Part shown: positions 1 through 7,000 of the stretch, piece after piece
How the letters are laid out: every line of letters starts with the position of its first letter
How positions within the stretch are numbered: position 1 is the stretch's first letter
Source of the DNA: UBA2227 sp036677505
GTDB lineage: Bacteria > Bacillota_I > Bacilli_A > Erysipelotrichales > Erysipelotrichaceae
Direction of reading: 5' to 3'
DNA: 18,640 nucleotides
Assembly (NCBI GenBank): GCA_036677505.1
Contig: JAVBWK010000004.1
Location: 1-18,640, forward strand
Notes under the pieces: model-generated
Told to the model about the DNA's origin: nothing
What the model saw: the letters and a program-made list of their open reading frames with translations, nothing else
Databases searched by the model: none
Made by a program: the position numbers and the translations under genes

Positions 1-21
1 TTGGTTCGTTTTCGTTATCAT
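1..21 (-). CDS. Start of a leftward gene, truncated by the window edge
   Basis: Only seven codons (MITKTNQ) are inside the window, so no product can be named. The call rests on signals rather than protein similarity. On the minus strand a promoter-like pair (45-72) is followed by AAGAGGG (29-35), then a 7-base gap and an ATG at 19-21. This is the order expected for a gene that starts just after the terminator of the CYTH gene. A longer open minus-strand frame also crosses this region but has no start signal. Confidence 0.35.
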
Positions 22-44
22 TAGCGAGCCCTCTTGATACTTCT

Positions 45-72
45 ATTTTATCATCAGGTTCTTCGTGTTCAA
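45..72 (-). promoter_or_regulatory. Sigma-A-like promoter for the truncated leftward gene
   Basis: On the minus strand TTGAAC (67-72) is separated by 16 bases from TAAAAT (45-50). The -10 box is preceded by TG plus one base (TGATAAAAT), an extended -10. It lies between the CYTH terminator and the ribosome binding site at 29-35, which fits a new transcription unit. The assignment is by eye. Confidence 0.5.
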
Positions 73-77
73 AATAC

Positions 78-107
78 AAAAAAACTGCCGACTTACTTTG
101 TCGACAG
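78..107 (-). terminator. Rho-independent terminator of the CYTH gene
   Basis: Read on the minus strand, CTGTCGAC (100-107) pairs with GTCGGCAG (85-92) around a 7-base loop, with one G-T pair, and is followed directly by seven Ts (78-84). It lies just downstream of the CYTH stop codon. It forms the second hairpin of a two-hairpin element (see 78-135). Confidence 0.75.
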
Positions 108-135
108 TCTGAAAGATCGTTATTCAACGATCTTT
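78..135 (-). repeat. Two-hairpin terminator element, copy 1
   Basis: On the minus strand a 10-bp hairpin (arms 126-135 and 112-121, loop GAAT) is followed with no gap by CAGACTGTCGACAAA (97-111), then by the terminator hairpin and T-run at 78-107. A second copy with the same order and almost the same 15-base linker is at 18506-18588 on the plus strand. The CYTH stop codon (120-122) lies inside the first hairpin. The first hairpin also has Ts after it on the plus strand (133-137). Confidence 0.6.
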
Positions 136-668
136 TTATATGTCAACATGCGTTCAAATTTCGTTTTTGCCTGTTGGTATTCAATGCCGCAAGACTTAAG
201 TAAGGATATAAATCGAGCTTCGGCTTGTTCACGATTGCCTGACAGTTCATACTCTATCTCGTAATCAACAAGCCCGTCGAAATCATTTTCATCAAGGCAC
301 CATTCCCCATATTCATCTGAGTACTTTCTGCGATAGGTTTTAGTAACACCTATCGGAATAAGCGGAGCAAAGATATCTGATTTCTCAAAGAAATCAACAA
401 TTTTAGCATCATGAATATTGTGACTTTCAATTAAGCATTCAAACTCATTCAATCCTAAAGCAGCCGGTGTCTTCAATGTAAATTCATATTTCCCTTTTGC
501 TTCACGTATCCGGCACATCCATAACCTCTTCTGTAATTCGCTGTCTTCGGTATCGTAGTATGTGTTGATTTGAAGCACAGGTAATGAAAAATGCAATTTA
601 TGTAAGATGCACTCAAATTGGTCTTCATTTAACAGACATTTCAGTTCAATCTCTAAGTTTTCCTTCAT
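120..668 (-). CDS. CYTH domain protein, YjbK-like
   Basis: This 182-residue protein has the signature of the CYTH (triphosphate tunnel metalloenzyme) superfamily. The N-terminal ExExK motif is EIELK at residues 6-10, followed by a YYDT segment near residue 37 and the spaced basic and acidic residues (RIRE, EFTLK, DYEIEYEL) that line the tunnel in this fold. Family members hydrolyse triphosphates such as inorganic triphosphate or thiamine triphosphate with a divalent metal; the substrate cannot be read from the sequence. Its length and position next to NAD kinase resemble B. subtilis YjbK, which lies near nadF. The start at 668 is supported by AGGGGG upstream. It is divergent from nadK and ends in a two-hairpin terminator that begins before the stop codon. 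Confidence 0.85.
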   Translation of the reverse strand: MKENLEIELKCLLNEDQFECILHKLHFSLPVLQINTYYDTEDSELQKRLWMCRIREAKGKYEFTLKTPAALGLNEFECLIESHNIHDAKIVDFFEKSDIFAPLIPIGVTKTYRRKYSDEYGEWCLDENDFDGLVDYEIEYELSGNREQAEARFISLLKSCGIEYQQAKTKFERMLTYKKIVE

Positions 669-689
669 GTTCTCAACCCCCTAACGTTA

Positions 690-698
690 TGATACAAT
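690..698 (+). promoter_or_regulatory. Extended -10 promoter for nadK
   Basis: TGATACAAT is a TG-n extended -10 with the hexamer TACAAT at 693-698. A weak -35 candidate, TTCTCA (670-675), is 17 bases upstream. It lies about 28 bases before the chosen nadK start, in the short divergent gap with the CYTH gene. Confidence 0.5.
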
Positions 699-726
699 AG
701 AGACATATGAAAAGGAAGTGATTGCC

Positions 727-1509
727 ATGGAACGATTTACAGTTGTGACCCGTGAGGACGCACTTTCGGAGTCACTTGGCAAAAAAATCACCGATCATTT
801 GGTATTGCATAATAAGATACTTGATCACTTAACGCCGCAAATCGTAATCAGCGTCGGTGGTGACGGTACGATGTTGCATGCCTTACATCAGTTTATGCCT
901 CAGATCGAAGATGTCTTGTTTGTAGGCATTCATACCGGAACTCTCGGATTTTTTACTGATTATGAAGAAAGTGAACTCGATACATTATTGAATGATTTGA
1001 TTTTCGGACAACCAACAACCGAAGAGGTTCAGTTGCTTGAAGTAAAGCGTTTCAATGGCGATCAGTTCGAAGTGTTATATGCGATCAATGAGGCAAGAGT
1101 AGAGAATATTATCAAGACACAAAGCATTGATGTTTGGATCGATGAGGAATATTTAGAGACATTTCGCGGCAATGGCCTGTGTATAAGCACTCAAATCGGT
1201 TCAACTGCATATAACCGTTCATTACGCGGTGCTGTGCTGCTGCCCTCGATCCGCGCTATGCAACTAACCGAGGTCGCCGGGATTCATCATAAGCTTTCCC
1301 GTTCATTATCGACATCTCTGGTTATTCCCGAAGAACATATGATTCGTTTTGAAAGCAAGTCATACTATGACTCAATCCTTTGTTATGACCATTTACATGT
1401 CCGTTTGGATGGAGTGGATGCCATCGAGTTTCGATTATGTAAAAAGGCCGCCCGCTTTGCACGGTATCGGCCCACCTCATACATCAAACGGTTGAATAAC
1501 TTATACTGA
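727..1509 (+). CDS. nadK: NAD kinase
   Basis: This enzyme phosphorylates NAD to NADP with ATP or polyphosphate in the cytosol and is the only known route to NADP in most bacteria. The 260-residue protein carries the GGDGT motif at residues 44-48 with the catalytic aspartate D46, an NE pair at 121-122, and the glycine-rich segment LCISTQIGSTAYN (151-163), which corresponds to the usual TPTGSTAYN. PSIRAMQLTEVA further supports the Bacillota type. An in-frame GTG at 718 is possible, but AAGGAAG (712-718) is ideally spaced for the ATG at 727 and would overlap the earlier start, so 727 is preferred. The gene is monocistronic, with its own promoter and a terminator that starts at the last base of the stop codon. 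It faces rodA with 17 bases between the two genes. Confidence 0.93.
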   Translation: MERFTVVTREDALSESLGKKITDHLVLHNKILDHLTPQIVISVGGDGTMLHALHQFMPQIEDVLFVGIHTGTLGFFTDYEESELDTLLNDLIFGQPTTEEVQLLEVKRFNGDQFEVLYAINEARVENIIKTQSIDVWIDEEYLETFRGNGLCISTQIGSTAYNRSLRGAVLLPSIRAMQLTEVAGIHHKLSRSLSTSLVIPEEHMIRFESKSYYDSILCYDHLHVRLDGVDAIEFRLCKKAARFARYRPTSYIKRLNNLY

Positions 1510-1528
1510 CCCTCTCGTAGGGTTTTTT
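1509..1528 (+). terminator. Terminator of nadK
   Basis: ACCCT (1509-1513) pairs with AGGGT (1519-1523) around a 5-base loop and runs into six Ts (1523-1528). The stem is short. It begins at the last base of the nadK stop codon, and the T-run contains the end of the convergent rodA gene. It has no matching T-run for the minus strand. Confidence 0.6.
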
Positions 1529-2717
1529 AGTGAATGGTTTTATTTTTGATCTCATTGCTCATATGATAAACAATGGCTAAAGGGATCATATAAGAAAGAA
1601 GTGAGGAGCCGCCGGCGGATATCATTGGAAGAGTGATGCCGGTGATCGGAAGCAATCCTACGACCATTCCCATATTTTGAAACTGCTGAAACACCAACAT
1701 ACCAAGCAATCCGGCAACCATATACCGTTCCCGCGGGTGTTCATAGGCAATAGCAATAGTGAGCAGCTTCAGATCCAAAAGAAGATTGACGAGAAGTACC
1801 GTAGCCGTACCGATGAAACCATAGTTTTTACCGATGACCGCAAATATAAAGTCATTTTGTGGTTCCAGTAAAGTAATTAACAAGGTTTCATTGCCGTGTC
1901 CGGTCCATCCCGCAGAACCAATGGCTAACATAGCTGTGTATAGCTGATTCCCCCAAGTGTAAATATACCTCTCCGTTGCTAACCATCCGTGAAACCGATT
2001 AAGACGGTATGAGTTTCCCAGAATCGAGGCTAAGGTCTCAGGGGATGTCTGGTATAAGTAAATAGCTCCGCCAAATACAACGACCAAAAATACAAATCCG
2101 CCCAGTATCCAATGATACTTGATTCCGGATATTGACAACATTACCAAAATCGTAACAATAATGACGATCGGGATTCCTGTGTCCGGCTGTAATACGATAA
2201 GCAACAGCGGAGGTACGACATATTTCGCAACATTGAAAAACAAAATCAAATCCGTTTTAAAACTGATGATCGTACGATTGCGATTGTGAGCATCAACGAC
2301 ATTGGCTGTGATTATGATCAAAACGATTTTCATAAACTCACTGGGCTGTAAAGTACCTATCCCAGGCAAAATAATCCAGGCTCGGGTACCATTTAGCGGA
2401 CGGATAAAAGGCAAATCAATGAAACGATCCAAAAAAAGCAATAGCAACAAGAACATCAATATCCAGTAAAACACCCTAACCCCGGTAAATAAACGGTCAA
2501 TACCAAAGAAAAGTAATCCTGCAAGCAATAAGAATCCAAGAATGAACCATATTACCTGTTTAAACAGTATATCTTGACCATTCACTGCGCTGGCGGTCAA
2601 AGGGATGGCTCCTTGAATTGCGATAATGCTAAAAGCTGCCATGGTTAACAGCAGGGTGGTCAATGTTATATCAAGTTTGAAGGATTTCTTGGTTTTTCCC
2701 TGTTTTTGAATCGTCAC
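1527..2717 (-). CDS. rodA: SEDS peptidoglycan glycosyltransferase, RodA type
   Basis: SEDS proteins polymerise lipid II into glycan strands at the membrane, RodA for elongation and FtsW for division. The 396-residue, multi-spanning protein has GTRAWI (110-115), QPSEFMKI (124-131), LQPDTG (176-181), NDFIFAVIG (288-296) and NMGMVVGLLPITGITLP (348-364). The last motif is closer to RodA than to FtsW. W114 and D289 fall, with a constant offset of nine, at the positions recalled as important in B. subtilis RodA (W105, D280). Departures from the family are AIGSAG for AIGSGG, ISAGGSS for ISYGGSS, and KN instead of EE after FIFAVIG. The start is a GTG with AAGGAG seven bases upstream. It is divergent from the EIIC-like gene, and no mre or pbp gene is nearby. 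FtsW is the alternative. Confidence 0.85.
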   Translation of the reverse strand: MTIQKQGKTKKSFKLDITLTTLLLTMAAFSIIAIQGAIPLTASAVNGQDILFKQVIWFILGFLLLAGLLFFGIDRLFTGVRVFYWILMFLLLLLFLDRFIDLPFIRPLNGTRAWIILPGIGTLQPSEFMKIVLIIITANVVDAHNRNRTIISFKTDLILFFNVAKYVVPPLLLIVLQPDTGIPIVIIVTILVMLSISGIKYHWILGGFVFLVVVFGGAIYLYQTSPETLASILGNSYRLNRFHGWLATERYIYTWGNQLYTAMLAIGSAGWTGHGNETLLITLLEPQNDFIFAVIGKNYGFIGTATVLLVNLLLDLKLLTIAIAYEHPRERYMVAGLLGMLVFQQFQNMGMVVGLLPITGITLPMISAGGSSLLSYMIPLAIVYHMSNEIKNKTIH

Positions 2718-2740
2718 TGCAATACTCCTTGGTGATTTGT

Positions 2741-2769
2741 TTCATTCGTTGTGTATAATTAAATATAAT
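2741..2769 (+). promoter_or_regulatory. Probable promoter of the EIIC-EIIB-like gene
   Basis: A perfect TATAAT is at 2764-2769, with a poor -35 (TTCATT, 2741-2746) 17 bases upstream. A second perfect TATAAT lies at 2754-2759, so either could be used. The region also has to hold the divergent rodA promoter, for which no good match was found. Confidence 0.45.
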
Positions 2770-2795
2770 GGTATCATAGAATCCGAGGTGATTGT

Positions 2796-4412
2796 ATGCG
2801 GAGATGGCATTCTTTTCTTGAAATCGTACAATTCCCCCTGAAAACCCTGTTTGTTTCGACAATTTTTATGGGTTTGGGTGGATTGCTTTTGAATCCTAAC
2901 CTTGCAACGCTCGTTTCTATCGACAATCGTTGGATTTTGACATTTGCCGAGTTGATGCGATACTTCGGCGGAATGATGATCATCCTGTTTCCGCTTTTAG
3001 TATTGATAAAAGCTTTATCCAAGCGATATGAAGACTCCGTGCCTGTTTACATTGGGATTGTCGGCTATGTCGCTTTACATATTACCACAATGTTCTTCTC
3101 TTTAGGGAAATTACAACCCTCAGCCTATTACCCTGTATTGGGAATTTCCGTTGACTTGGCGGATATTTTCCTGCCCGGGAGCGGTATCATTTATCCGATT
3201 CAGACCGGAATCATTTCCGCGATTTACCTCATCAATGTGACTCGGATTTGTTATCATCGCAGCCGAAAAGCGACAGATCATGGATTACTTCCGTTTGTGG
3301 ACAAAGATACATGGGCGGCAATCGAAGTCATTCTTTTCAGTATTCTTGGTGGGATCGGCATCAGTTATTTGTGGCCATTTTTAATGACTATTATGGATTT
3401 CATTTTCCGATTCATTGCTTCTGATATTACAAATCCGGTGAATCTTTTCTTCTACGGGATTGCAGAACGCATCCTTGCGGCACTGAATATGAGCCGGCTG
3501 ATCCGGGAACCCTTTTGGTTCGGTGTTCTCGGCGGATCGTGGATTGATTCTTTAGGAAACAACTACGTAGGCGATGTTGCTGTTTGGACAGCACAACGCG
3601 CTGCCGGTGTATACTCACTTGGATTTGGCCGGTTGATTACACCTTATTACGTGCTGAATATTTTTGCTATTCCGGCATTCTTGATTGCTGCATATCAGAC
3701 ATTCACGGACAAAATCAATAAGAGACGCTACTTCTCCTTTCTGATGTTTGCGATCATACTCTCGATTTTGTTTGGGACATTGCTACCCGTAGAAATTTAT
3801 ATGTTGGTTGCTACTCCTTTACTATATGTCATACACTTATTCACGACCGGCTTACTTTTCGCAACTTTCGAGGCATTCAGTGTTTCGGTAGGTTATACTT
3901 ACTCTGGCTTTGAACTGGTCGCAACCCCTGCCAGTTTGATTGATTTAGCGATATTCTGGCGTAATCCGACGATGCAGCGCAGTCTTTCCATCATTCTTTT
4001 TGTCGGATTGGCTATGTTTGTCTTTTATTACTTCATTACACGGTTATATTATCGGAAAATCGCTGTCGATGCCATGAATATCGGTATAAAGGAAGAGCAA
4101 GTACAAGCCATCATCGAGGCATTCGGCGGTCTAAACAATATGAGAATGGCTCATTCATCACCCAACCGCTTAACGATTTTACCTTATGATAAATCACTGG
4201 TTGATTTCAAACGTGTTCATCTGGCCGGCTTATATAAAATCGTTGAAACAAGGGCAGGTTATTCTATGGCTTTCGGATCTTGCTCCTTTATGCTTCGAAG
4301 CGATTTAGTGAAGAAAATGAGAGAGCAACAACGCCAGTTGATGGATAATACTCAGGCATTTGAAATTATTACCGAGGAAATGTTGGAACAATCAAATCAG
4401 AAACCCAAGTAG
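2796..4412 (+). CDS. PTS EIIC-EIIB-like membrane protein lacking the EIIB cysteine
   Basis: Residues about 10-415 are a hydrophobic multi-spanning region resembling the glucose-type PTS EIIC domain: GIAERILAALNM (221-232) and PFWFGVLGG (239-247) match the segment that normally reads roughly G-ER-L-P-GL-H..APFW. GTLLPVEIYML (327-337) matches GITEPIEFTFL. Residues about 433-510 resemble EIIB. Aligned without gaps from the GG pair (444-445), the phosphorylated cysteine of the usual DACITRLRV is replaced by S455, while R458 and L459 are kept. The sugar-site glutamate of GITEP is replaced by L330, and the histidine after the GL segment is absent. The only nearby cysteine, C496, is not in the right place. 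Thus the fold looks kept, but phosphotransfer is unlikely; a facilitator, sensor or PTS partner subunit is possible. ATG 2796 has GAGGTG five bases upstream. It is a single gene with its own promoter and terminator. Confidence 0.75.
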   Translation: MRRWHSFLEIVQFPLKTLFVSTIFMGLGGLLLNPNLATLVSIDNRWILTFAELMRYFGGMMIILFPLLVLIKALSKRYEDSVPVYIGIVGYVALHITTMFFSLGKLQPSAYYPVLGISVDLADIFLPGSGIIYPIQTGIISAIYLINVTRICYHRSRKATDHGLLPFVDKDTWAAIEVILFSILGGIGISYLWPFLMTIMDFIFRFIASDITNPVNLFFYGIAERILAALNMSRLIREPFWFGVLGGSWIDSLGNNYVGDVAVWTAQRAAGVYSLGFGRLITPYYVLNIFAIPAFLIAAYQTFTDKINKRRYFSFLMFAIILSILFGTLLPVEIYMLVATPLLYVIHLFTTGLLFATFEAFSVSVGYTYSGFELVATPASLIDLAIFWRNPTMQRSLSIILFVGLAMFVFYYFITRLYYRKIAVDAMNIGIKEEQVQAIIEAFGGLNNMRMAHSSPNRLTILPYDKSLVDFKRVHLAGLYKIVETRAGYSMAFGSCSFMLRSDLVKKMREQQRQLMDNTQAFEIITEEMLEQSNQKPK

Positions 4413-4438
4413 AGCGCTTCTCGGAGCGCTCTTTTTTT
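4411..4438 (+). terminator. Terminator of the EIIC-EIIB-like gene
   Basis: AGAGCGCT (4411-4418) and AGCGCTCT (4425-4432) form an 8-bp stem with a 6-base loop, followed by Ts to 4438. The stem starts inside the TAG stop codon (4410-4412). The mutS promoter follows immediately. Confidence 0.9.
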
Positions 4439-4439
4439 G

Positions 4440-4448
4440 TGATATAAT
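4440..4448 (+). promoter_or_regulatory. Extended -10 promoter of the mutS operon
   Basis: TGATATAAT combines a perfect TATAAT (4443-4448) with an upstream TG-n. No good -35 is visible; the -35 region would fall in the upstream terminator stem. Transcription would start near 4455, leaving a leader of only about 14 bases that contains the ribosome binding site GAGGTG (4459-4464). Confidence 0.6.
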
Positions 4449-4468
4449 AGGAACGATTGAGGTGTCGT

Positions 4469-7000
4469 ATGGAAAAACTTACCCCAATGATGAAACAGTA
4501 TTTTGATGTCAAAAAGAACTATCCTGATGCATTGTTGTTCTATCGTCTGGGAGACTTTTATGAGTTGTTTTACGAGGATGCGAAGCTCGTTTCTTTGGAG
4601 TGTGATTTGGTGCTGACTTCGCGTGGGGCAGGAAACGATCAGAAAGCACCAATGTGCGGAGTTCCGCATCATGCGGTAACGCCCTATATCCAGAAACTGA
4701 TTGGCAGAGGATACAAAGTTGCCATTGTCGAACAAATGGAAGATCCTGCCTTGGCTAAAGGAATCGTCAAGCGAGATGTCATTAGGATCATTACTCCCGG
4801 GACGGTCATGGATGAAAACGCTGATGAAAAAAGCGAAATATATATTGCGGCAGTTGAAGATGATATCACAGGATATACGATAGCCGCATGTGAGATGGCC
4901 AGCGGAAAAACCATTTTGCGAAGGATTGAGCATTCGCGTTTTGAGTTGATTCAATATTGTTTAAAGAATAATATCAAGGAAATCGTGTTTCATTCTCAGA
5001 TTCAGGAGCGTGTAATTAAACGCATCCGTGAAATTCCGAATCTGATGATTTCTTTTTGTGATCAACAGAAAATCGAAGACTTCTATCTTCCGTTAATTGA
5101 TCATGTGCAACGTGAGTCGATGCGTATTGCTTATGGCCGGCTAATAAACTATCTCCAGTCTACTCAGTTTCGGACTTTAACGCACCTACAGAGGGCTGAA
5201 ATTGATGATAATCAGTCGTATTGCGAGTTGGACTTTTCGACGATATCCAATTTGGAATTGCTCACTCCGCTAAGGCCCAATGGCAAAAGTCTGACACTTT
5301 TCAGTTATCTCGACCGATGCAAAAGTGCTATGGGAAGCCGTCTTTTGAAAAACTGGATTGAAAAACCGTTGATAAGTAAAAGTGCAATCACCCTGAGACA
5401 GACTCAGGTTTTAACCCTAGTTAAAGATTTCATGTTGAGAGATCGGTTGATTCAATATTGCCGAGAAATCTACGATCTTCAGCGGATCTGCGCAAAAATC
5501 GCTTTTAAAAGTGCGATTCCTCAAGATATGGTCAGATTGATGCGCTCATTGCGTCCGATATTACCGATGCAAAAAGCACTAGAAAATATGGATTCATTTC
5601 AAGAACTTAGCAAAATCGACCCTTTAACAGGATTGCTTACTCTGCTGGAAAACCGTTTATCCGAGGATGTGCCGGCAACCGTAAAAGAGGGCGGAATCTT
5701 TCTCGATGGATTTAGTGAACAATTGGATTATTACCGTGATATCATGACCGGAGGTAACCGCTGGCTGTTGGATTTTGAGAATCGGGAAAAAGAGCGCACC
5801 GGAATCAGAAATCTGAAAGTCGGCTACAATCGGGTGTTCGGATACTATATTGAAGTTTCTAAAGGGAACATGCCCTTGGTCAAAGATGAGTTTGGATATA
5901 TCCGAAAGCAAACGCTGACCAACGGCGAACGATATATCAGTGAAGAGTTGAAGAGTAAGGAAGATGAGCTGTTACATGCCAAAGAAAGAGCCATCAGGCT
6001 TGAAGAAGATTTGTTTAATGAATTGATCGAAGAGATTACGGTGTTCCTTCCGAAAATCCAGGTGATTGCATCGTTTTCGGCTCAGATTGACGTACTTTGC
6101 GCCTTGGCGGATATAAGCAGTCAAAGCGGATTTGTATTACCTCAATGGAGCGAAGACCGGTCGATTTTCATTGATGAAGGCAAACATCCGCTGTTAGCAT
6201 CATCACAGTTAAAACATGATGTGATATCCAATTCTCTTGAGATGAAAGAAGAAGATATCGTTTTTATCCTTACCGGCCCTAACATGGGAGGTAAGAGCAC
6301 CTATATGAGACAGATTGCACTTACATCTATCATGGCTCAAATGGGTTGTTTTGTCATGGCGAAAAAGGCTATACTCCCCGTTTTTGACAGGATTTTTACC
6401 CGAATGGGAGCCAGTGATGATATTCTTGGCGGAAAATCTACGTTTATGGTAGAGATGAATGAAGCGAACACAGCATTACAAAAGGCAACAGCATCATCTT
6501 TGATACTGTTTGACGAAATCGGCAGAGGAACTTCGACATATGACGGTATGGCTTTGGCACAGGCAATCATCGAATACATCACAACGATTACGAAAGCCAA
6601 AACGATATTCTCAACTCACTATCATGAACTGACAGCGTTGGCAGATTCATTGACCGGGGTATCCAATGTGTATGTGCAAGTATACGAAAAAGATGAGGAC
6701 ATCACATTCTTATACCGGGTCAAGCGCGGGAAAGCGGACAAGTCCTATGGGATCAATGTCGCTCGATTGGCTCATTTGCCCAATGCGGTTATCGTCAGGG
6801 CTAAAGATTTACTGAAGCAGCTTGAAAGCCGTCGAAGAGTCGTACAACAGTCCATGGATGTTGTGGAAATCGTTCATATCCCAAAACCTTTGGAAGATAT
6901 CCAAAGAATTCTGAATTCGATTTCAATTGAGTCGATTACGCCTCTTCAGGCATTGACATTGCTTGATGAACTTAAAGAGAAATCCAAAGGAGGCAAGTGA
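4469..7000 (+). CDS. mutS: DNA mismatch repair protein MutS
   Basis: MutS binds mismatches and small loops in newly replicated DNA and recruits MutL. The 843-residue protein has the mismatch-wedge motif F30-Y-E32 in GDFYELFY, the connector, lever and clamp regions in order, the Walker A motif GPNMGGKST at 603-611, the Walker B residues D682-E683 in LFDEIGRGTSTYDG, and STHYHEL just after. Length and domain order are those of bacterial MutS1. A TTG four codons upstream is in frame, but GAGGTG at 4459-4464 is properly placed for the ATG at 4469. It is the first gene of a five-gene operon; its stop overlaps the mutL start (TGATG), which suggests coupled translation. Confidence 0.97.
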   Translation: MEKLTPMMKQYFDVKKNYPDALLFYRLGDFYELFYEDAKLVSLECDLVLTSRGAGNDQKAPMCGVPHHAVTPYIQKLIGRGYKVAIVEQMEDPALAKGIVKRDVIRIITPGTVMDENADEKSEIYIAAVEDDITGYTIAACEMASGKTILRRIEHSRFELIQYCLKNNIKEIVFHSQIQERVIKRIREIPNLMISFCDQQKIEDFYLPLIDHVQRESMRIAYGRLINYLQSTQFRTLTHLQRAEIDDNQSYCELDFSTISNLELLTPLRPNGKSLTLFSYLDRCKSAMGSRLLKNWIEKPLISKSAITLRQTQVLTLVKDFMLRDRLIQYCREIYDLQRICAKIAFKSAIPQDMVRLMRSLRPILPMQKALENMDSFQELSKIDPLTGLLTLLENRLSEDVPATVKEGGIFLDGFSEQLDYYRDIMTGGNRWLLDFENREKERTGIRNLKVGYNRVFGYYIEVSKGNMPLVKDEFGYIRKQTLTNGERYISEELKSKEDELLHAKERAIRLEEDLFNELIEEITVFLPKIQVIASFSAQIDVLCALADISSQSGFVLPQWSEDRSIFIDEGKHPLLASSQLKHDVISNSLEMKEEDIVFILTGPNMGGKSTYMRQIALTSIMAQMGCFVMAKKAILPVFDRIFTRMGASDDILGGKSTFMVEMNEANTALQKATASSLILFDEIGRGTSTYDGMALAQAIIEYITTITKAKTIFSTHYHELTALADSLTGVSNVYVQVYEKDEDITFLYRVKRGKADKSYGINVARLAHLPNAVIVRAKDLLKQLESRRRVVQQSMDVVEIVHIPKPLEDIQRILNSISIESITPLQALTLLDELKEKSKGGK

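Noticed and set aside
34..264. Plus-strand open frame across the left edge
   Set aside because: It runs antisense through the CYTH gene and its terminator, with no ribosome binding site and no coherent protein character.
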